Below are positions 1-5,259 of a stretch of DNA of 5,259 nt, one piece after another. The stretch is from the NCBI GenBank assembly GCA_022601215.1, contig JAHZIZ010000460.1, positions 1-5,259 of the forward strand, read 5' to 3'. The notes under the pieces are model-generated. The model was not told the origin of the DNA and made no database searches. It saw nothing but the letters and a program-made list of their open reading frames with translations. The translations under genes and the position numbers were made by a program. This DNA comes from Bacteroidota bacterium. GTDB taxonomy: Bacteria > Bacteroidota > Bacteroidia > Flavobacteriales > Flavobacteriaceae. Position 1 is the stretch's first letter. Each line of letters opens with the position of its first letter.

Positions 1-113
1 GCCTGCTTTGGTATGTAATCGATCATATTATCACTTCGATTAAGCTGTTTGTCACAGCTAAAAAAGCAGAGAGTTAATAGAAATATACCAAAAAGAGGAT
101 ACCAATTGCGCAT
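1..113 (-). CDS. N-terminal fragment of a putative lipoprotein, cut by the left edge
   Basis: Reading leftwards from an ATG at 113, the frame stays open to position 1 and gives 37 complete residues. They begin MRNWYPLFGIF and form a classic lipoprotein signal peptide: a short n-region with one Arg, a hydrophobic core (residues 5-18) and a lipobox-like FFSC ending at Cys20. The mature part starts CDKQLNRSDN and continues with NMIDYIPKQ. By family knowledge, signal peptidase II would cleave before Cys20 and the protein would be lipid-anchored in the envelope. The same frame is open upstream, with further ATGs at 128 and 173, but the residues they would add do not resemble a signal peptide, so 113 is preferred. 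From memory, flavobacterial lipoproteins with a similar DYIP segment soon after the cysteine exist, but I cannot verify a family. Function is unknown. It lies 167 bp downstream of rnhB in the same orientation and probably has its own promoter. Confidence 0.62.
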   Translation of the reverse strand, partial: MRNWYPLFGIFLLTLCFFSCDKQLNRSDNMIDYIPKQ

Positions 114-116
114 ACA

Positions 117-124
117 CAAAAATA
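117..124 (-). promoter_or_regulatory. Candidate Bacteroidota -7 promoter element before the left-edge lipoprotein
   Basis: The minus strand reads TATTTTTG here, an exact match to the Bacteroidota -7 consensus TAnnTTTG. A TTTA at 148-145, 20 bases upstream, is one base off the usual -33 TTTG. The element ends only three bases before the ATG at 113, so transcription from it would begin at or next to the start codon and give a leaderless or nearly leaderless message. If the true start is 128 or 173, this match is accidental. In AT-rich DNA a single match is weak evidence. Confidence 0.33.
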
Positions 125-230
125 ACATCCTTTTACAGCAGAAATAAATGAATTGGCAATACTTTATCGTCATCTTTTCAACACTCCGAAAATGAGTCGT
201 AGTGAGTCTTACACAACGGAAGGGCAGCTC

Positions 231-260
231 AATGGACTTTGATAGATAAATTAGTCCATT
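231..260. repeat. 8-bp perfect inverted repeat downstream of rnhB
   Basis: AATGGACT at 231-238 is the exact reverse complement of AGTCCATT at 253-260, separated by a 14-base AT-rich loop. It starts 20 bp beyond the rnhB stop codon, so a role in ending or stabilising the rnhB transcript is possible. On the rnhB strand the stem is followed by GAGCTGCCC and not by a T-run, so it is not a classic intrinsic terminator in that direction. On the plus strand it is followed by TTTTAT, but no plus-strand gene precedes it in this window. The rest of the 114-280 gap holds two TAnnTTTG matches (117-124 and 269-276, minus strand) and no convincing gene. Confidence 0.45.
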
Positions 261-280
261 TTATAAATCAAAAATAGCGC

Positions 281-877
281 TTAAAACAATTTATATTGTT
301 CTGGGAGTAAACGAAAACTCTTTCTATGATAGAGGCTTGGACCGTGCTTTTTAATCGCTTCCCTATGCTCTTTTGTTGGATATCCTTTATTCTTTTTCCA
401 ATTGTACATAGGATATTCTTGATGTAATTGCTCCATATAAAGATCACGGTAGGTCTTTGCCAATATTGAAGCGGCAGCAATGTGCAGATATTTTGCATCT
501 CCTTTAATTACACATTCGTAAGGTATTTTTTGGTAAGGTTTAAAGCGATTACCATCAATAGCAATAAATTCTGGAACTGACTTTAATTGGTCTATAGAGC
601 GATGCATACCCATGATGGAAGCATTTAATATATTGATTTGATCTATCTCTTCCATCATGACATGTGAAACACCATACGAAAGGGCTTCTGCCTCGATTAT
701 AGGCTTGAGTTCCATTCGCTTTTTTTCAGTGAGTTGTTTAGAATCTGTTAGCCAAGGATGTTCAAAATTCTCGGGTAATATCACAGCAGCTGCGGTTACG
801 GGACCAGCCAAACAACCTCGTCCGGCTTCGTCAGTACCACATTCTAACAGATTTTTATGAATTTTTAACGATAACAC
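281..877 (-). CDS. rnhB: Ribonuclease HII
   Basis: This 198-residue protein is a full-length ribonuclease HII, the cytoplasmic metal-dependent enzyme that nicks RNA-DNA hybrids 5' of ribonucleotides and starts ribonucleotide excision repair. The N-terminal motif GTDEAGRG (14-21) supplies catalytic Asp16 and Glu17 and the GRG motif that senses the ribonucleotide 2'-OH. AIDGN gives Asp108 and KGD gives Asp127, completing the DEDD set that matches E. coli Asp16, Glu17, Asp108 and Asp126. LTDSKQL (43-49), the helix [14 protein letters not shown] (132-145) and NKGYPT with Tyr166 are family signatures, as is HRKSF near the C-terminus. The start is a GTG at 877: an in-frame TAA lies just upstream (884-886) and no in-frame ATG comes before the catalytic motif. 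It diverges from the porin gene across 62 bp. No strong Shine-Dalgarno or clear promoter is visible. The lipoprotein downstream is 167 bp away, so tight coupling is unlikely. Confidence 0.97.
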   Translation of the reverse strand: MLSLKIHKNLLECGTDEAGRGCLAGPVTAAAVILPENFEHPWLTDSKQLTEKKRMELKPIIEAEALSYGVSHVMMEEIDQINILNASIMGMHRSIDQLKSVPEFIAIDGNRFKPYQKIPYECVIKGDAKYLHIAAASILAKTYRDLYMEQLHQEYPMYNWKKNKGYPTKEHREAIKKHGPSLYHRKSFRLLPEQYKLF

Positions 878-912
878 TTGAAATTAAAAATACGCATTTC
901 CGTTGAATGATT

Positions 913-920
913 TACCTTTG
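913..920 (+). promoter_or_regulatory. Bacteroidota -7 promoter element for the porin gene
   Basis: TACCTTTG is an exact match to the Bacteroidota -7 consensus TAnnTTTG and ends 19 bases before the ATG at 940. Transcription would then begin near 923-927, leaving a leader of roughly 13-17 bases. No TTTG or TTG lies at the usual -33 distance (about 17-23 bases upstream), which is a weakness. The element lies downstream of the alternative ATG at 907, so a transcript from here could not include that codon. Confidence 0.55.
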
Positions 921-939
921 TGGCATAAGACTTTTTTTC

Positions 940-2847
940 ATGAACAAAATACGGTTGCTTCTTGTATTGCTATTTGCTTCGGCAACAGTTTGTTCACAAA
1001 ATATACCTGCACAATTTCAGAAGGAAGGTTTGGGAAAACCCCAGAAGCCTCCAATTGATCTTTACAAGATTATTTCAGCAGATAGAGACACTACCTATCT
1101 GGATACTACTTTAACGATACAACGATCTTATAATTTCAATTACCTAAGAAAGGATAACTTTGAGTTACTCCCGTTTTCTAATGTAGGACAAGTCTATAAC
1201 TCCTTAGGTTACAGTTTTGATGACCTGAACTTAAAACCTAAGTTTGCCGCCCAGTCGCATCACATAAATTATATGGATGCCAAGGATATGAGTTATTATC
1301 ATGTGCCCACACCACTAACCGAAATTTATTTTAAAACAGCGTTTGAGCAAGGACAGCAGATGGATGGTTTTTTTACGGTTAATACAAGTGAACAGTTTAA
1401 TTTTTCTGTAGCCTATAAAGGATTGCGCTCATTAGGGCAGTACCAAAATATTTTAACGAGTAATGGTAACTTTAGATTTACTGCGAATTATCACACTAAA
1501 GACAAACGGTACAATGTGAGAACACACATGACAGCTCAGGATGTGCTCAATGAAGAAAATGGCGGACTAACAGAAACTTCTATCGCGCTTTTTGAAGCCA
1601 ATGATTCTGAATTTTCAGATCGAGGTAGGCTAGATGTTACGTTTGAAGACGCCGAAAATAAGTTGGAAGGACTTCGTTTTTATGGGATTCAGGAATACGA
1701 ATTAATAAGTCAGCGAGATAGCCTTAGTCATTCGGTACTTACATTGGGAAATACCATTAGCTATGAAGATAAATTTTATGAATATCGACAGGATGCCGCT
1801 TATACGGGATTTGGAGAAGCCTACTTGGATACTCGCTTAAAAAAGACGACCAAATTAGAAGACTTTCAAGTTCAAGGAAGTGCGACTTTTGATAATTCAA
1901 CCTTAGGAAAACTTTCGGCTTTCATTGGATACACGGATTACAATTATGGATACAATTCTGTGTTAGAGTTAAATGATGGAAGAATTACCAATCGGATTAA
2001 AGGGAATTTAGTTCAAGCGGGAGCAAGTTTTGAAAAAGAGTATCGAGGATTTAGACTCTACGGAAAAGGAGCAGTAAACGTTTCTGGTGATTTTGATGGC
2101 AATTACCTTGTTGGAGGTGCATCATATGCCTTAGATGAAGAGAATATGGTGGATGGATCCATTAAAATTCACAGCGTCGCACCTAATTTCAACTTCTTAT
2201 TGAATCAAAGCGATTATGTGAATTACAATTGGCAAACTAATTTTGACAACGTAAAGATGCAAGAGCTCAAGTTGAAGTTAAAGTCAAAAAAGTTACTTGA
2301 CGCTGAAGTGAGTTATACCGGAATCGAAGATTACACTTATTTTGCCATTCAGCCTAACGATAGCACACCTACACCACAGCAGTTTAATGAAAGGGTAGAT
2401 TATCTCAAAGTGAAGGTGGGACGTGAGTTTAGAGTGGGGAAGATCGCTTTAAACAATACCATTCTGTTTCAGCAAGCCGTTAGTGGGGAAGAGGTGTTTA
2501 AGGTGCCTGAAATAGTCACCAGACAATCATTGTATTATGAGGATGAATGGTTTAAGAAGGCAATGTTCATGCAAATGGGGGTTAATTTTAAATATTTCAC
2601 CGAATATAACGCCAACGGTTATGATCCTGTATTAGCAGAGTTTTATGTGCAGAATGGACAGAAAATTGGAGGCTTTCCTCTCGTGGATATTTTCTTTAAT
2701 GCCAAGATAAGACAGACTCGTATTTATGTGAAGTATGAACATGTAAATCAACTCTTCAATTCCACCAACAATCACTTCTCTGCGCCAGGTAATCCTTATC
2801 GTGATGCCTCAATCCGATTTGGGTTTGTTTGGAATTTCTTTTTGTAA
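940..2847 (+). CDS. Putative porin (Bacteroidota outer-membrane beta-barrel family)
   Basis: From the ATG at 940 this is a 635-residue outer-membrane protein. Residues 1-19 (MNKIRLLLVLLFASATVCS) form a signal peptide with two basic residues, a Leu-rich core and likely signal peptidase I cleavage before Gln20. Residues 120-168 carry segments I associate with the Bacteroidota putative porin family: YHVPTPLTE, then QGQQMDGFFTVN, then AYKGLRSLGQY. The remainder alternates polar and aromatic/hydrophobic residues as in many antiparallel beta strands, and the chain ends in GFVWNFFL, an aromatic C-terminus like the recognition signal used in barrel assembly. It would form a channel in the outer membrane; the substrate cannot be told. 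An earlier in-frame ATG at 907 would add 11 residues that spoil the signal peptide and would lie upstream of the TACCTTTG element, so 940 is chosen. The gene converges on the LRR lipoprotein gene with a 24-bp gap that contains no clear terminator hairpin. Confidence 0.88.
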   Translation: MNKIRLLLVLLFASATVCSQNIPAQFQKEGLGKPQKPPIDLYKIISADRDTTYLDTTLTIQRSYNFNYLRKDNFELLPFSNVGQVYNSLGYSFDDLNLKPKFAAQSHHINYMDAKDMSYYHVPTPLTEIYFKTAFEQGQQMDGFFTVNTSEQFNFSVAYKGLRSLGQYQNILTSNGNFRFTANYHTKDKRYNVRTHMTAQDVLNEENGGLTETSIALFEANDSEFSDRGRLDVTFEDAENKLEGLRFYGIQEYELISQRDSLSHSVLTLGNTISYEDKFYEYRQDAAYTGFGEAYLDTRLKKTTKLEDFQVQGSATFDNSTLGKLSAFIGYTDYNYGYNSVLELNDGRITNRIKGNLVQAGASFEKEYRGFRLYGKGAVNVSGDFDGNYLVGGASYALDEENMVDGSIKIHSVAPNFNFLLNQSDYVNYNWQTNFDNVKMQELKLKLKSKKLLDAEVSYTGIEDYTYFAIQPNDSTPTPQQFNERVDYLKVKVGREFRVGKIALNNTILFQQAVSGEEVFKVPEIVTRQSLYYEDEWFKKAMFMQMGVNFKYFTEYNANGYDPVLAEFYVQNGQKIGGFPLVDIFFNAKIRQTRIYVKYEHVNQLFNSTNNHFSAPGNPYRDASIRFGFVWNFFL

Positions 2848-2871
2848 GATTCGGACCGCATTTTAAAGAAC

Positions 2872-4464
2872 TTAGTTATTACAATTTCCCATATCGATAT
2901 CAATACGACTTGGGTTAAAAGCATTTCCTTCTACCATATAATCAACGCTAGTAGGTAAATTGGTCACAGTGGTTAATCCGCATAAATCATTTAATTCTGT
3001 ATTATCTAAAATTCGCACGGAGCCTTCGCCTTCAAATATTAAGTTGGATAGACCGTCTAGATTCTCGAGAGCGGGATTCTGAGAAATGTAAACATCCACA
3101 TGAGCTGCCAGATTTGAGAGAGAGGACAACGCATTAATTTCTGAAAGCATAGCATTGGATCTTATGTAAAGATCAAAATCATTAGAATCATTTAATTGAT
3201 TTATGTTCAGACCATCCAAACTAATTAGATTATCATTATTACTAATGCTTAATTCATTTAGTGAAGAAATGTTATGCAAACCGTCTAAGGATTGTAGTAA
3301 AGGGCATCCATCTATGATAATCGATTCTGCTGATGTAATATTCATGAGATCTGAAGTTTCCTCTAATAAAAGATTAGATTGTAGTCTAAGCTTTCCTACT
3401 GTGTTCAAGTTGCTAAAGACTTGAAGGTTTTGAAGAGGCATATCGTCAACACTAAGGACACCTACTTCCGTAAGATTACTTACACCTCCCAAATTAGTCA
3501 GATTAGGATTATTACTAATATTTAATTCTCCGAGGCTCGTTAAGCCCTGAAGGGCATCTATATTAGTGAGATTACTGTTATTAAATATTGATAGTTTCGC
3601 CGGAATTCCAGATATAATATTTAATCCTTGCAAACCTTCAAGACTTTGAAGCGTAGGATTGTTATATATAAGTAGGTGGGTGGTTTCTAATTCTACGACG
3701 TTATTCAATCCTGCAAGACTGACTAAGGAATCGTTGTCAAATATTTCTGTGGCTGCGGGTCCAGTAATTTTAGTAAGACCATTTAAACCGGTTAGATCTT
3801 TTAATAATGGATTACCTTTAATATGTATAAAAGATCCAATCTCTATGATATTCGATAAGGGAGCAAGAGAAGTTAGTTGCAAATTTCCACCGATGACTAC
3901 GGCCTCCGTAACGGTTGTAATATTTGAAAGAGGTGTTAAATCTATAATAGAATCGTTTGGATCAAAATAATTGCCAATTGCGAGAGAGCCTTCAATGATA
4001 GTGCATCCTGAGGCTCCAAATGCATCAACATCTTCTTGATTAGCAAGAAAAATATTATCGGAACAGGTAAGAGTTTCCTCAACATCAACCAGAGCGATCG
4101 AAAAACTTATGTCCCTAATCACATTTCCATTAGTTAAGCGAATAGTGCCTGAAAGTAGTGGATTTACTTCGTAATTGAACGCGAAAGCATTTGCAACGGT
4201 AATTACACCTGAATTGGCTCCTACAGCAATGGCTCCAGATGGAGTCTGATCCAAAATAGAAAACGATATGTTACCGCTAGAAGTGCTAGCCTGCACCTCT
4301 CCTAGAATATCACCCCTTTGCGGGTTTTCATCTATATTCAGCGTAATATTTGATGCTGTAATAGTAACTTCTGTGCTATCATTGTTAGGTTCGTCACTTT
4401 TACTGCAAGAAGACAGTAATACTACGAAAGCGATAGAAAAGATGAAAACGGTACGGAAAGACAT
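2872..4464 (-). CDS. Surface-type lipoprotein with cadherin-like domain and leucine-rich repeats
   Basis: A 530-residue lipoprotein. Residues 1-19 are a signal peptide ending in the lipobox LSSC, with Cys20 as the lipidated residue. The following SKSDE (21-25) resembles the Lys plus Asp/Glu signal that sends Bacteroidota lipoproteins to the cell surface. Residues about 32-129 look like a cadherin-type domain: IDENPQRGDILGEV, then SGVITV, then NYEVNPLLSGTIRL, closing with ALVDVEE. A linker with Cys134 and Cys154 (QEDVDAFGASGC) leads into about 14 imperfect leucine-rich repeats (157-506), resembling the receptor L-domain type. The chain ends in a cap with DLCGL and GNAFNPSRIDIDMGNCNN, a C-terminal pattern I recall from flavobacterial LRR lipoproteins. 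There is no type IX secretion C-terminal domain. Binding or adhesion at the cell surface is inferred; the ligand is unknown. The ATG at 4464 is chosen because it starts the signal peptide directly. The upstream gene is 105 bp away on the same strand, so co-transcription is possible. Confidence 0.85.
   Translation of the reverse strand: MSFRTVFIFSIAFVVLLSSCSKSDEPNNDSTEVTITASNITLNIDENPQRGDILGEVQASTSSGNISFSILDQTPSGAIAVGANSGVITVANAFAFNYEVNPLLSGTIRLTNGNVIRDISFSIALVDVEETLTCSDNIFLANQEDVDAFGASGCTIIEGSLAIGNYFDPNDSIIDLTPLSNITTVTEAVVIGGNLQLTSLAPLSNIIEIGSFIHIKGNPLLKDLTGLNGLTKITGPAATEIFDNDSLVSLAGLNNVVELETTHLLIYNNPTLQSLEGLQGLNIISGIPAKLSIFNNSNLTNIDALQGLTSLGELNISNNPNLTNLGGVSNLTEVGVLSVDDMPLQNLQVFSNLNTVGKLRLQSNLLLEETSDLMNITSAESIIIDGCPLLQSLDGLHNISSLNELSISNNDNLISLDGLNINQLNDSNDFDLYIRSNAMLSEINALSSLSNLAAHVDVYISQNPALENLDGLSNLIFEGEGSVRILDNTELNDLCGLTTVTNLPTSVDYMVEGNAFNPSRIDIDMGNCNN
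2947..3996 (-). repeat. About 14 leucine-rich repeat units within the lipoprotein gene
   Basis: Residues 157-506 of the lipoprotein fall into units of about 22-27 residues with the pattern L-x-I-x-x-N-x-x-L-x-x-L-x-G-L-x-x-L-x-x-I. Clear examples contain IKGNPLLKDLTGLNGL (214-229), IYNNPTLQSLEGLQGL (266-281), ISNNPNLTNLGGVSNL (316-331), ISNNDNLISLDGLN (407-420) and ISQNPALENLDGLSNL (460-475). The Asn ladder is kept in most units. Units near 335-379 are degenerate: one reads DDMPLQNLQVF, and the next has EETSDL in place of the usual leucine-glycine-leucine core. Repeats differ enough in sequence that recent tandem duplication is not evident. Each unit would form one coil of a curved solenoid. 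Confidence 0.8.
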
Positions 4465-4569
4465 ATATAAATTTTGTTCTGTAAATATTGGAAAAAATAA
4501 ATTTTTGAAACCATGGAATTACAGAAGTCTTGTCTTAATTCATTGATACAACCATTCATTCTTGAAAAT

Positions 4570-5259
4570 TCAATTCATGCTATCAGATACAACTTCAAAA
4601 CCTTTGTATACTTCACTATCTGACGAAATAGTATCATTAATAAATTCAGGAATATCTATGTCATCTCTATTAGGCCAAACCTGTTCATCAGTCAATCGTT
4701 CGCTAGTTTTCCAAGTTTCTCCTAACTGATTTAAAATAGCCGTTTCCCATTGTGATGGATGTTTGGCGTCGATCCATACCACATCTCTATATTCACAGTC
4801 AATTAGGGCTAAATCTGGTGTGGCTGCCCCATCAAATTTTTTGCTATCCTCGCGTTTGGCGGCGATGGTGCTTATCACAAACAAGCGCTTTCTCCCAGCT
4901 ATTTCTTTTACATAAGGCCTAAACTCAACTGGTTTATTGACGTTCCAGTCGTATTCTTTTCTAGATTCCACTACCTTTAAAGGCATGGCACTAACACCAG
5001 CTAGTCCTTCCTTTTTGGCTGCATGGTTGTAGTAAAATAGTTGGTCGGTTCCATCGGCAGGAATCATTACGCTAAACGATAGACTGGTTCGTTCTTCACC
5101 AATAGGTTCTAATCCAAACCAATGATACAAACCACTATACGCATCTTCTTTCATGGTATCCCAGTTAAAGTCGGTTACAAAAGGCTGCTGATTCTCATCG
5201 TCTTTTAAATCGGGAATCTTCACAGCTGTTTGTTTGTTCCAAGGGAGGGGGTCTGTAAA
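4570..5259 (-). CDS. C-terminal part of an unrecognised protein, cut by the right edge
   Basis: The frame is open from the right edge to a TGA at 4570-4572, giving 229 residues of a protein whose N-terminus is outside the window. A GTG at 5223 is the first possible start codon inside the window, but the 12 codons before it (reading FTDPLPWNKQTA) are open and continue naturally, so it is probably not the true start. I do not recognise the family. The fragment has no membrane segment or signal peptide, is rich in tryptophan (8 of 229) and has one cysteine. Its middle alternates like beta strands (SLSFSVMIPADGTDQLFYY; RKRLFVISTIAAKR; TPDLALIDCEYRDVVWIDAK), followed by a probable helix (PSQWETAILNQLGETW) and an acidic tail. 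This could be a soluble beta-rich C-terminal domain of a larger protein, but no function should be assigned. It lies 105 bp upstream of the LRR lipoprotein gene on the same strand. Confidence 0.75.
   Translation of the reverse strand, partial: FTDPLPWNKQTAVKIPDLKDDENQQPFVTDFNWDTMKEDAYSGLYHWFGLEPIGEERTSLSFSVMIPADGTDQLFYYNHAAKKEGLAGVSAMPLKVVESRKEYDWNVNKPVEFRPYVKEIAGRKRLFVISTIAAKREDSKKFDGAATPDLALIDCEYRDVVWIDAKHPSQWETAILNQLGETWKTSERLTDEQVWPNRDDIDIPEFINDTISSDSEVYKGFEVVSDSMN

Noticed and set aside
114..262. Upstream extension of the left-edge lipoprotein through the open frame to about 262
   Set aside because: The frame is open but has no ATG before 173, and the predicted residues look like translated non-coding DNA ahead of a complete signal peptide.
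268..498. A 76-codon minus-strand frame overlapping the 3' part of rnhB
   Set aside because: It lies in another frame of a certain gene, and its product shows no recognisable protein features.
657..860. A 67-codon plus-strand frame antisense to rnhB
   Set aside because: It is a shadow of the well-conserved rnhB coding sequence on the other strand.
2842..2884. TTGTAA/TTACAA inverted match across the two converging stop codons as a shared terminator
   Set aside because: It has only six AT-rich pairs with a loop of about 31 bases, too weak to call a terminator.
4492..4499. TATTTTTT as a -7 promoter element for the LRR lipoprotein gene
   Set aside because: It lacks the final G of TAnnTTTG and has no TTTG at the -33 distance; the gene may instead be read from upstream.
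4517..4540. Imperfect hairpin AATTA-AGA/TCT-TAATT between the right-edge gene and the LRR gene
   Set aside because: The stem is AT-rich with a bulge and no adjacent T-run on the minus strand, so it is not distinguishable from chance.
3203..4546. Three plus-strand open frames of 73-103 codons antisense to the LRR lipoprotein gene
   Set aside because: They mirror the repetitive coding pattern of the LRR gene; none has a signal peptide, motif or promoter of its own.

Overview
The window looks like chromosomal DNA of a member of the Bacteroidota, most likely a flavobacterium. The evidence is AT-rich sequence, a gene for the Bacteroidota-type putative porin, lipoproteins with short signal peptides (one with a Lys/Asp/Glu-rich stretch just after the lipid-bearing cysteine), a leucine-rich-repeat lipoprotein of a kind common in marine flavobacteria, and good matches to the Bacteroidota -7 promoter motif TAnnTTTG with no strong Shine-Dalgarno sequences.

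Layout from left to right: (1) 1-113, minus strand, the first 37 codons of a lipoprotein gene that leaves the window on the left; (2) 114-280, a non-coding gap with an 8-bp inverted repeat and two TAnnTTTG matches; (3) 281-877, minus strand, rnhB, encoding ribonuclease HII with a GTG start and all four catalytic carboxylates; (4) 878-939, a 62-bp divergent spacer with a TACCTTTG promoter element facing right; (5) 940-2847, plus strand, a 635-residue outer-membrane putative porin; (6) 2872-4464, minus strand, converging on the porin gene with only 24 bp between stop codons, a 530-residue lipoprotein with a cadherin-like domain followed by about 14 leucine-rich repeats; (7) 4465-4569, a 105-bp gap; (8) 4570-5259, minus strand, the last 229 codons of a larger gene of unknown function that enters from the right edge.

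Apart from rnhB, a housekeeping genome-maintenance gene, the three genes with visible 5' ends encode cell-envelope proteins: two lipoproteins and one outer-membrane barrel. Nothing ties them into one pathway, and the strand changes imply at least three transcription units. I see no mobile element, CRISPR array, tRNA or rRNA, and no convincing sign of a new multi-gene system. The most useful points are the missed lipoprotein at the left edge, the corrected porin start supported by a promoter motif, the truncated unknown gene at the right edge, and the inverted repeat after rnhB.
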